A stretch of 6,829 nucleotides of DNA from UBA4823 sp034436035 (GTDB lineage Bacteria; Chloroflexota; Anaerolineae; Anaerolineales; UBA4823). Position 1 is the stretch's first letter. Each line of letters begins with the position of its first letter. Where the stretch lies: contig DAOTVW010000113.1 of the NCBI GenBank assembly GCA_034436035.1, forward strand, positions 1-6,829, written 5' to 3'. Below the pieces are notes generated by a model. It was not told the DNA's origin, ran no database searches, and worked only from the letters and a program-made list of their open reading frames with translations. Positions 1-5,791 of the stretch are shown piece after piece. The translations under genes and the position numbers were made by a program.

Positions 1-2
1 CG

Positions 3-1526
3 AATTTAGAGGAATTGATACCGGAAGGGCATCTTGTACGGGTAGTAAATAAGATTATCGATGGGATTGAAATGGATTCATTCTTAGAGAATTACAAAGG
101 AGGGGGAACGAGCAGTTATCATCCGAAGATGATGCTGAAATTGATTGTGTATGCCTACGTGGACAAGATTTATACCAGTCGGCGGATAGCGAAAGCATTA
201 CGGGAGAATGTGAATTACATGTGGCTGGGGGGAAATAACCGGCCGGGATTTCGAACGATTGCTCGGTTTCGTGGAGAGGCGCTGAAGGGGAAAATACGGA
301 CGGTATTCACATACGTGCTCACGGTATTGATAGAAATGGGATATGTAAAGATGGAAGACTATTTAGTAGATGGGACGAAGATCGAAGCGGATGCCAATGC
401 GCACAAAGTGGTATGGGCAAAGAGGGTAAAGAAGAGCAAAGCAGGATTGTTAGAGCAGATACAGGGATTATTGAACGAGATCGAAGAAGCTAATCGGGCA
501 GAAGATGAGGAATACGGGGATAACGATTTAGAAGAATTAGGCAGCTCGGAAGAAATAAATACAGAACGGTTGCAAGAGATTATTGCCAAGATCAACGAAC
601 AATTGAAGGGAAAATCGGAAAAGAAAGAGGTCAAGAAAATGGTAAAGGAACTGGAAAAGAAATATATACCTCGTTTAGAAAAATACGAAGAGCAAGAACA
701 AATACTGGCAGGCCGTTCTAGTTATTCAAAGACCGATCCAGATGCGAGCAGCATGCTGATGAAAGAAGACCGTGCCTCGGCAAAGCCTTGGCCGCGTCCC
801 GCTTATAATGTGCAGATAGGCGCGGAGGGACAATTTATAGTTGGCTTCAGCATTCATCAAACGGCTGGGGATTCGGGCTGCTTTATCCCCCATATGGAAC
901 AACAGAGTTGGCCGAGAGGGAAAAAGCCACGCAACGTATGCGGGGATGGTGCCTACGGCAGCGAAGAGAATTTTGCTTATCTGGAAAGGAACGGGCAAGG
1001 AAATTATCTCAAATACAATGCTTTTTACCAAGACACACATCCAACTCACAAACCAGAAAAGCAACAAGCCGCCCAATTTCGTTCGGAGAACTTCCCCTAT
1101 AATGCCGAAACAGATACCCTCACCTGCCCAGCAGGAAAAGTATTAATGTATCAAGAAACTATTCCATATCGATCACTAAACGGTTATCTTACGAAACGGC
1201 GCGTATATGAGTGTAAAGATTGTGCTGATTGTGCCCTGAAAGAAAAATGCAACAAGTCGCAAGGCAATCGGCGGATTCAGATGAGTTTGGAACTGCGCGA
1301 ACATCGCCAACGAGCCAGAGAGAATTTGCTCTCTGAGCATGGCAGGTTGTTACGCAAACAACGTGCTACAGAGCTTGAAGGTATCTTTGGAAATATCAAG
1401 CATAATTTAGGATTCCGAAGATTCCACTTACGAGGGAATGAAAAGGTCGAAATAGAGTGGGGGTTGATATGTTTAGCCCATAACTTACGGAAATTAGGGA
1501 AAATGATGAGAAAAGGAAATGGATAA
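3..1526 (+). CDS. IS1182-family DDE transposase, 5' end outside window
   Basis: The enzyme cuts and rejoins the ends of its insertion sequence through a metal-dependent DDE active site. Residues are counted here from the TTG at nt 15. The N-terminal part (about 1-100) matches the DUF772-type DNA-binding region of IS1182/IS5-like transposases, with YHPKMMLKLIVYAY and SRRIAKALREN. Likely catalytic residues are D119 (LVDGTKIEA), D311 (CGDGAYGSEEN) and E455 (ELEGIFGNIKHN). Between the first two lies a Glu/Lys-rich, probably coiled-coil insert (about 140-230). A Cys cluster, C400, C403, C406 and C412 with C371 upstream, resembles the zinc-ribbon-like patch of this family. The frame is open to the window edge: codons before the TTG read NLEE, giving NLEELIPEGHLVRVVN, which is normal family sequence. 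The TTG is therefore an internal leucine, not the start. No frameshift or internal stop is seen, so the gene may be functional. Confidence 0.93.
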   Translation, partial: NLEELIPEGHLVRVVNKIIDGIEMDSFLENYKGGGTSSYHPKMMLKLIVYAYVDKIYTSRRIAKALRENVNYMWLGGNNRPGFRTIARFRGEALKGKIRTVFTYVLTVLIEMGYVKMEDYLVDGTKIEADANAHKVVWAKRVKKSKAGLLEQIQGLLNEIEEANRAEDEEYGDNDLEELGSSEEINTERLQEIIAKINEQLKGKSEKKEVKKMVKELEKKYIPRLEKYEEQEQILAGRSSYSKTDPDASSMLMKEDRASAKPWPRPAYNVQIGAEGQFIVGFSIHQTAGDSGCFIPHMEQQSWPRGKKPRNVCGDGAYGSEENFAYLERNGQGNYLKYNAFYQDTHPTHKPEKQQAAQFRSENFPYNAETDTLTCPAGKVLMYQETIPYRSLNGYLTKRRVYECKDCADCALKEKCNKSQGNRRIQMSLELREHRQRARENLLSEHGRLLRKQRATELEGIFGNIKHNLGFRRFHLRGNEKVEIEWGLICLAHNLRKLGKMMRKGNG

Positions 1527-1648
1527 AGCAAGAAAATAAGGGAAAAATCTATCCCATACGTGATAAAGCGAAGGGATAGATAGCTTTACCATTCCAAATA
1601 ATCGGCTTATTTTTCTCCAATTCAATTTTATCTCTTATTTTTTTGCCC

Positions 1649-1663
1649 TTTTGACACAGCCTC
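1649..1663 (+). repeat. right terminal inverted repeat of the IS1182-family element
   Basis: TTTTGACACAGCCTC lies 122 bp after the transposase stop and matches the end type of IS1182-family elements. Transposase would bind and cut here. The mate is outside the window. The repeat contains TTGACA (1651-1656) pointing outward, but no -10 box lies 16-18 bp further on, so no outward promoter is called. Confidence 0.75.
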
Positions 1664-1710
1664 TTCCATGGTCTGAGGCGTGACTTGAGTCCCCGCCGAT
1701 CCAAACCGGC

Positions 1711-1737
1711 GTAGGTCGGGTTTCTATACCCGACAAC
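1711..1737 (+). repeat. 27-bp palindromic repeat, copy 1
   Basis: This copy begins GTAGGTCGGG and folds as GTCGGGT (1715-1721) with ACCCGAC (1728-1734), a 7-bp stem with a 6-nt loop. It matches the copy at 1817-1843 at 25 of 27 positions. Just upstream, CGCCG (1694-1698) can pair with CGGCG (1707-1711), so a further small hairpin abuts it. The form and intergenic position resemble REP-type or other dispersed intergenic palindromes. That it is dispersed in the genome is inference. Confidence 0.75.
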
Positions 1738-1752
1738 CTGTATTGCATCATT

Positions 1753-1770
1753 CCCGAAATGAATTTCGGG
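1753..1770. repeat. short perfect hairpin, CGAAATGAATTTCG core
   Basis: CCCGAAA (1753-1759) pairs with TTTCGGG (1764-1770) around TGAA. The 14-nt core CGAAATGAATTTCG is the exact reverse complement of the core of the next hairpin at 1784-1801, so the two are inverted copies of one motif. The hairpin sits between the two 27-bp repeats. Confidence 0.65.
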
Positions 1771-1783
1771 CTACAATTCGTAT

Positions 1784-1801
1784 TGCGAAATTCATTTCGC
1801 A
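1784..1801. repeat. short perfect hairpin, CGAAATTCATTTCG core
   Basis: TGCGAAA (1784-1790) pairs with TTTCGCA (1795-1801) around TTCA. The core is the reverse complement of that at 1753-1770, while the outer stem bases differ (TG/CA against CC/GG). This pattern suggests two related palindromes placed in opposite orientation, as in composite intergenic repeat elements. Confidence 0.65.
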
Positions 1802-1816
1802 CAATCACGATAATCC

Positions 1817-1843
1817 GTAGGCCGGGTTTCCATACCCGACAAC
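1817..1843 (+). repeat. 27-bp palindromic repeat, copy 2
   Basis: This copy has the same orientation as that at 1711-1737 and differs by two T-to-C changes. CGGGT (1823-1827) pairs with ACCCG (1834-1838). One of the changes turns the T-A pair just outside this stem into a C-A mismatch, so the fold is weaker than in copy 1. It ends 87 bp before the glycosyltransferase start, just upstream of that gene's likely promoter. Confidence 0.75.
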
Positions 1844-1851
1844 AATTACTT

Positions 1852-1901
1852 TTGACACCTAAAAAACCCGCTCTACAAAGGTTATCATGAAGCGATATAA
1901 T
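1852..1901 (+). promoter_or_regulatory. probable promoter(s) for the glycosyltransferase gene
   Basis: A perfect TTGACA (1852-1857) is followed after 16 bp by TACAAA (1874-1879), which has four of six consensus bases. A perfect TATAAT at 1896-1901 is a second possible -10, but CTACAA at the matching -35 position is poor. Either would start transcription 20-50 bp before the ATG at 1931. Which is used cannot be told from sequence. Confidence 0.45.
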
Positions 1902-1930
1902 CTTTATGAAGTTATTTCACTTTCATTGCG

Positions 1931-3532
1931 ATGAAAAAATATCTATTCCCGTATTTGATCATCTTGATTTCGCTAATCGCGGCGTTGATTCGCTGGAATG
2001 CTGGCCCACGAACCATTGACGATTCATACATCACATATCGTTATGCACGAAATCTGTTAGACGATAATGGTTTTGTTTTTAATCCTGGCGAACGGATTTT
2101 AGGCACAACGACACCTCTCTATACTTTGCTACTAACCTGGATATCTTTTCCCATTGGAGGTAGCAAGGCGGATTTTCCCCAAATTTCTCTCATCGTAAAT
2201 TCCCTCATTGACGGCTTTACTTGTTTTTTCCTTTTCAAATTAGGGAAAGAACTATGTTCTTCCTGGGTCGGTTTTGCAACTGCGCTGGCATGGGCAATTG
2301 CGCCGTTTAGTGTCACATTTGCGATTGGCGGTCTAGAGACAAGCGTCTATGTATTCCTGCTCCTGATGACCGCATATTACTATATCATCCAGGCATACCG
2401 CCGAAGTGCATTCTTTGCAGCTTTAGCTTTTCTTACCCGTCCAGACGCACTCATCCTTATCCTACCCATTATGCTCTATTTTTTGTGGACTGCTTTGAAA
2501 ATAAACATTCCATGGCCTAATCCAATTTACTCCACTCATCAAGACCAAAAACTCACCCGAAAAGTTCTCCTGCAAAGCTTTGTGATCTTCGCTTTCCCTA
2601 TTCTCGTTTGGGTGATCTTTGCTACAGTGTATTTCGGGAACCCGCTCCCTCATTCTATAATTGCAAAATCACTCGCTTACCACCTCCCCGCAAATGCTGC
2701 TTTGATTCGGTTAATGCAACATTATGCAACACCATTCTTTGAAGACGCAACTTTCCATAACACTGGGATATTTATCGGTCTGTTCATTTATCCATTTTTA
2801 TCTCTTATAGGAATACGACATATTACTCGCGCCCATCCTCGCTCATTTGTGGTGATGATTTTCCCATGGCTATATTTTGCTGTGTTTGCAATCGCTCATC
2901 CATTAATCTTCCGTTGGTATCTGACACCCCCATTATTCCTCTATTTTTTATCCATATTTAGCGGATTGGATGGATTAATCCAGCAAATTTTTGTGACAAT
3001 CCATAAAGGTCAGACTTCTGCGAATACGCCCCTGATTTATCTTTTAAAATTTGTCTTTCTGCTCATCATCCCCACTTTATTGGTCTCCCAAGCCTGGACG
3101 CTCTCACCTGATCACGGAATCCATCGTCCAGCCCCCAAAATGGCATGGTATAAACTCGAACTCCTTTATCGACAGGCAGCTGAAATCATAAACCAGCAAC
3201 CCTTTTTCCAAAAAGATATGGTAATTGCCGCTGGGGATGTTGGAGCGCTCGGTTACTATACTCAAGCAAGGATATTGGATACGGTCGGTTTGAATTCAAG
3301 CCAGACATTAAAATATTATCCCTTGGATGAAAAATATTATGTGATTAATTATGCCATCCCGCCCAAACTTATTACGGATTTAAAACCAGATTATGTAGTG
3401 TTTCTAGAGGTTTATGGGCGTAAAAGTCTACTGCAAGATGCGGAATTTTTATCTACCTATCATTTAATTGCCAAATTAGATACGGATATTTATGGTAGCC
3501 AAGGATTGCTGATTTATCACATATCCGAATGA
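1931..3532 (+). CDS. ArnT-like (GT-C, family 39 type) membrane glycosyltransferase
   Basis: This is probably a polytopic inner-membrane glycosyltransferase that moves a sugar from a polyprenyl-phosphate donor to an acceptor on the outer face of the membrane; donor and acceptor are unknown. A first membrane helix (about 4-20) is followed by an outer loop with D30-D31 in IDDSYITYRYARN. An acidic pair in this loop is the usual catalytic signature of GT-C enzymes. The stretch NPGERILGTTTPLYTLLL is characteristic of this bacterial subgroup. Further hydrophobic segments lie near 60-77, 87-103, 111-131, 136-156, 172-189, 212-235, 276-295, 305-324, 327-345 and 367-386, giving about 11-12 helices. The last 130 residues are mostly soluble and contain GDVGALGYYTQARILDTVGL, typical of the subgroup's C-terminal domain. 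The ATG at 1931 gives a complete N-terminal helix, but no Shine-Dalgarno sequence precedes it. The gene stands alone and converges with the sigma factor gene. The fold call is strong; the substrate is not inferable. Confidence 0.85.
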   Translation: MKKYLFPYLIILISLIAALIRWNAGPRTIDDSYITYRYARNLLDDNGFVFNPGERILGTTTPLYTLLLTWISFPIGGSKADFPQISLIVNSLIDGFTCFFLFKLGKELCSSWVGFATALAWAIAPFSVTFAIGGLETSVYVFLLLMTAYYYIIQAYRRSAFFAALAFLTRPDALILILPIMLYFLWTALKINIPWPNPIYSTHQDQKLTRKVLLQSFVIFAFPILVWVIFATVYFGNPLPHSIIAKSLAYHLPANAALIRLMQHYATPFFEDATFHNTGIFIGLFIYPFLSLIGIRHITRAHPRSFVVMIFPWLYFAVFAIAHPLIFRWYLTPPLFLYFLSIFSGLDGLIQQIFVTIHKGQTSANTPLIYLLKFVFLLIIPTLLVSQAWTLSPDHGIHRPAPKMAWYKLELLYRQAAEIINQQPFFQKDMVIAAGDVGALGYYTQARILDTVGLNSSQTLKYYPLDEKYYVINYAIPPKLITDLKPDYVVFLEVYGRKSLLQDAEFLSTYHLIAKLDTDIYGSQGLLIYHISE

Positions 3533-3612
3533 AAAGCTAAATTTACCTGATTATCTTGCTTTTTCACCTGGCTAAATAAATCAGTCATGAGTAAAGTTAA
3601 ATTGCAATAAAA

Positions 3613-3649
3613 AGTACACAAAGGCAATTTATTTTTGCCTTTGTGTACT
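3613..3649 (-). terminator. intrinsic terminator, mainly for the sigma factor gene
   Basis: AGTACACAAAGGCAA (3613-3627) and TTGCCTTTGTGTACT (3635-3649) form a perfect 15-bp stem with a 7-nt loop. Read on the - strand, the stem is followed by TTTTTATT, a good U-tract, and it lies 16 nt after the sigma factor stop. Read on the + strand, the flank is CTCTAAATT, so it would be a weaker terminator for the glycosyltransferase transcript. Both convergent genes probably share it. Confidence 0.85.
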
Positions 3650-3665
3650 CTAAATTAAACGATGA

Positions 3666-4904
3666 TTAACCTAAATATTCGCGTAATTTCCGGCGAATAG
3701 CTGGATGTCGCAGCCGACTCAATGCTTGCGCTTCGATTTGACGTACCCGCTCGCGTGTCACTCCCATCTTACGCCCGACTTCTTCAAGTGTATAAGCTTG
3801 TCCATCCAATAAGCCATAGCGTAATTGCAAGATGCGGACTTCACGGGGCGGCAAGCCGTTTAGGACAACGTCGAGATGCTCTTTCAGAAGATTATAAGTG
3901 GCGGTCTCATCTGGCGCCGACACTTCTTCGTCTTGAATGAAATCGCCCAAAACCGAATCTTCTTCATCGTCGGTTGGAGTTTCCAAAGAGAGCGGTCGAC
4001 GTGCTACCTGAATCATATTCTCCACTTTTTGTGGAGGGACATCCAATGCTTCGGCTAATTCTTCTACAGAAGGATCACGCCCGAGACGCTGGGTTAATTG
4101 GTGCTGAACACGCAGTAATTTATTAATCTGGTCACCCATGTGCACCGGAACTCGAATGGTCCGTCCTTGATCAGCGATGGCGCGTGTGACCGCTTGCCGG
4201 ATCCACCAAGTCGCATAGGTGCTAAATTTGTGCCCGCGACGATAATCAAATTTCTTCGCCGCGCGGATTAACCCAATATTTCCTTCCTGGATTAAATCCA
4301 GGAATGGCACCCCTCTGCCCATATACTTCTTGGCGACGCTGATAACTAACCGCGAATTGGCAGTGATGAGGTGTTCCCGTGCAGCCCATCCGTCTTCAAT
4401 GAGAGCTTGTAGTTCCTTACGCCGACGAGCTGATACATTTCCGCGCGCCAGCTCTTCCCGTGCTAAGCGGCCGCGTTCAATCCGCTGCGAAAGTTCAACT
4501 TCTTCTTCAGCAGTCAGTAATGGTACTCGACCAACTTCTTTTAAGTAAAGACCGATTGTATCATCTGTGTCAATATTTGCCAGATAGTTATCATCCAGGA
4601 TGATTTGTTTGTGCAGTTCTTCCTCGACATCCTCCTCTTCCAATTCTTCGTCAGAAGGTCCAGCGACAGTTGCTTCATCCACGTATGGGATCCCAGCACT
4701 TAATAAAGCAGCAAATGCTTCTTCTAGTTGGTCGACATCCTGTTCCGCTTCAGGGAAGAAGTTGAGGATATCGTCAATGGTGACGAATGATTTTTGCCTG
4801 CCCAGCTCAATTAAACGAGCCAATGCAGGATTTTCTTCATCTTCCCTTTCACTGAGTACAGTCAAAAAGTCATCATTTAACATATCTACTCGAAACCACT
4901 CCAT
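3666..4904 (-). CDS. rpoD: RNA polymerase primary sigma factor, sigma-70 (RpoD/SigA) type
   Basis: This protein directs RNA polymerase to -35/-10 promoters. All domains of a group 1 or 2 sigma factor are present. An N-terminal region 1.1-like part (about 10-75) leads through an acidic linker (84-97) to region 1.2 (about 113-145, DTIGLYLKEVGRVPLLTAEE). Region 2 (about 175-250) contains FLDLIQEGNIGLIRAAKKFD, which binds the core enzyme, and FSTYATWWIRQA, which melts and reads the -10. Region 3 follows (251-305, starting RVPVHM). A sigma-finger-like acidic segment (306-327, DSVLGDFIQDEE) comes next, then region 4 (345-405) with the -35-binding helix-turn-helix TLEEVGRKMGVTRERVRQIE. The gap between regions 1.2 and 2 is short, as in SigA rather than the longer E. 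coli RpoD. At 412 residues it has the usual SigA length. The ATG at 4904 is chosen because the frame stays open and a promoter lies just upstream; only a weak AGAA precedes it, and Met8 is an alternative. The call as primary rather than alternative sigma rests on complete region 1. Confidence 0.95.
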   Translation of the reverse strand: MEWFRVDMLNDDFLTVLSEREDEENPALARLIELGRQKSFVTIDDILNFFPEAEQDVDQLEEAFAALLSAGIPYVDEATVAGPSDEELEEEDVEEELHKQIILDDNYLANIDTDDTIGLYLKEVGRVPLLTAEEEVELSQRIERGRLAREELARGNVSARRRKELQALIEDGWAAREHLITANSRLVISVAKKYMGRGVPFLDLIQEGNIGLIRAAKKFDYRRGHKFSTYATWWIRQAVTRAIADQGRTIRVPVHMGDQINKLLRVQHQLTQRLGRDPSVEELAEALDVPPQKVENMIQVARRPLSLETPTDDEEDSVLGDFIQDEEVSAPDETATYNLLKEHLDVVLNGLPPREVRILQLRYGLLDGQAYTLEEVGRKMGVTRERVRQIEAQALSRLRHPAIRRKLREYLG

Positions 4905-4928
4905 TAATTTCTATTTATAATTTATTTT

Positions 4929-4957
4929 AGAATACACTTTTTTCACAAGAAAATCAA
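4929..4957 (-). promoter_or_regulatory. sigma-70-type promoter of the sigma factor gene
   Basis: Read on the - strand, TTGATT (4952-4957) and TATTCT (4929-4934) are separated by exactly 17 bp. Each has four of six consensus bases. The implied start of transcription is near 4922, about 18 nt before the ATG at 4904. The match fits self-transcription of a housekeeping sigma factor. Confidence 0.5.
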
Positions 4958-4978
4958 TACCCAGTATTTACCAGTATT
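4956..4978. promoter_or_regulatory. operator-like cluster of AATAC/GTATT half-sites
   Basis: The 8-bp word CCAGTATT occurs twice exactly 10 bp apart (4961-4968 and 4971-4978). AATAC at 4956-4960 makes an inverted pair with the nearer GTATT (4964-4968) across CCA. The cluster overlaps the edge of the proposed -35 box of the sigma factor gene. Repeats one helical turn apart at a promoter suggest a regulator bound on one face of the DNA. No known regulator is recognised. Confidence 0.35.
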
Positions 4979-5343
4979 GCTTTCCTTCGGAAAATTGACA
5001 ATAAAAAGCACAGCATTCCGGTGGAAGCAGTGCCCAATCGGTATCCTATTGGTTTGGCTTACCACTAATTAACCGCGGATTACCTCAAAAGTTTATACAA
5101 CAAAATGAGGGTAAAAGTCAAGTAGGTAGAGAAGAATTAATAAATTCTTAATCTTTTAATAAGAATAGCGCAAGTTGTTTTTTTATCGTCTGGGGATATA
5201 TACTAAAAAATATCACGTTAATATTTTAGAAAAAAAGATAAATTTTCTACTGTTGTGGCTAATGATTAGCCTCGACAAATAAAAACTTATGGATAACGGA
5301 TTTTGACTTCTAACAACTTGTCTTTAACCTAAATATCATTAGT
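4979..5343. other. AT-rich spacer with several potential hairpins, no convincing gene
   Basis: No ORF here looks coding. Foldable elements, in order, are as follows. TTTCC/GGAAA lies at 4981-4993. An imperfect stem spans 5008-5033, with GCAC, GC and TTCC pairing with GGAA, GC and GTGC around GGT, one A-A mismatch and one bulged A. CCAAT/ATTGG spans 5034-5052. AAGAATT/AATTCTT lies at 5132-5149. ATTCTTA/TAAGAAT at 5144-5166 shares bases with the previous stem, so the two exclude each other. An odd palindrome, GGCTAATGATTAGCC, lies at 5257-5271. TTGACA at 4995-5000 has no -10 partner. None of these matches an RNA family I recognise. AT-rich DNA forms such pairs easily, so most may be chance. Confidence 0.5.
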
Positions 5344-5538
5344 ATGCATTCATTCGGTTTAAATCGACAGATCCTGCTTGATTATGCAAATAAAACCTAT
5401 GTTTTGTACTCAACGCTATCCATATCTTGTTGTGGTTCTTTTATGTTTCCAATCAATTTTCGAGGAATTTACACTGAAAAAGGTTGGCTGGTTCCACCTG
5501 ATCATATAAATAGTCTTCGAGAAGAAAATTTTCCCTGA
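5344..5538 (+). CDS. doubtful 64-residue ORF of unknown function
   Basis: I do not recognise this product. It has no signal peptide, clear membrane helix or known motif. Features that can be seen are a Cys pair in SISCCGSF and a C-terminal GWLVPPDHINSLREENFP. There is no Shine-Dalgarno sequence before the ATG and no good promoter. It is the only frame of any length in the 0.9-kb spacer between the sigma factor and the beta-helix gene. It could be a short orphan gene, a remnant of a decayed gene or a chance frame; chance or remnant is more likely. Confidence 0.2.
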   Translation: MHSFGLNRQILLDYANKTYVLYSTLSISCCGSFMFPINFRGIYTEKGWLVPPDHINSLREENFP

Positions 5539-5780
5539 TTCCACAAATCGCTAGTGTTCCTAATCTATCCCCTGTGTTTCATTATTATCTCGAACGGCAC
5601 CTGTTTGTTGAAATGACATTTTCTGATTTGTTTTTCAAAAAATATAATTGTGATAAAATTTTTCAAAATAAATATTTTCTCCGTGCCAACCAAAGCTGCT
5701 TCTTATTGGAGAAAATTGCAAGTAATCATCAAAAAATAGATTGAGGCGCTTCCTGGCTAGCAGGGGAGAAGTTCACTCTC
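5539..5780. other. AT-rich leader region upstream of the beta-helix gene
   Basis: No gene is seen. The centre (about 5620-5690) is extremely AT-rich and includes TATAAT at 5643-5648 and an extended -10-like TGATAAAAT at 5651-5659. Neither has a convincing -35, although TTTTTC precedes TAAAAT by 17 bp. If used, the start near 5666 would give a leader of about 125 nt. Base composition rises sharply to GC-rich from about 5740 onward. A small CCTG/CAGG hairpin lies at 5752-5764. Confidence 0.4.
5651..5659 (+). promoter_or_regulatory. candidate extended -10 box for the beta-helix gene
   Basis: TGATAAAAT fits the TGnTATAAT extended -10 pattern with one mismatch. Extended -10 promoters can work with a poor -35, and none better than TTTTTC (5631-5636) is present. 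It lies 133 bp before the ATG of the beta-helix gene. In such AT-rich DNA a chance match is quite possible. Confidence 0.3.
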
Positions 5781-5786
5781 AGGAGG
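5781..5786 (+). promoter_or_regulatory. perfect Shine-Dalgarno sequence, AGGAGG
   Basis: AGGAGG ends 5 nt before the ATG at 5792 and fixes that start. It is the only strong ribosome binding site in the window. The glycosyltransferase and sigma factor starts have none or a weak one, so this gene is set up for efficient translation initiation. Confidence 0.85.
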
Positions 5787-5791
5787 TTGCC

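Larger units (their letters stand above)
1..1663 (+). mobile_element. IS1182-family insertion sequence, right-hand part
   Basis: The element consists of the transposase gene, a non-coding tail of about 137 bp and a right terminal inverted repeat, TTTTGACACAGCCTC, at 1649-1663. GAGGCTGTGTCAAAA-type ends are usual for IS1182 relatives, and this end is the reverse complement of that pattern. The left end and the first codons of the transposase lie outside the window, so completeness and target duplication cannot be judged. The right boundary at 1663 is inferred from the repeat and from the change to hairpin-rich DNA just after it. The tail also holds a 9-bp inverted repeat, ATCTATCCC at 1547-1555 with GGGATAGAT at 1573-1581. 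It could slow transcription after the transposase, but it lacks an adjoining T-run. Confidence 0.8.

Noticed and set aside
359..1146. Frames on both strands inside the transposase gene
   Set aside because: They lie wholly within the transposase, which has clear family motifs throughout, and none has its own start signals or recognisable product.
1651..1680. Outward promoter formed by TTGACA in the IS end
   Set aside because: At 16-18 bp downstream there is no -10-like hexamer; the sequence there is GC-rich (CTGAGGC).
1675..1689. GAGGCGTGACTTGAG just past the IS end, partly like a left IS end
   Set aside because: Only the first five bases and a few more after a gap agree with GAGGCTGTGTCAAAA. 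There is no transposase to go with it, so chance is the simpler explanation.
1711..1843. Possible CRISPR array
   Set aside because: There are only two copies of the 27-bp repeat, about 79 bp separates them, the spacing is filled with other hairpins, and no cas gene is present.
1849..1858. CTTTTGACAC, ten bases shared with the IS right end
   Set aside because: The match ends after ten bases and includes a -35 consensus, which explains the resemblance. No IS remnant surrounds it.
4330..4920. Ser-rich + strand frames opposite the sigma factor gene
   Set aside because: They are antisense shadows of the acidic N-terminal half of the sigma factor, where Glu codons read as Ser or Phe on the other strand.
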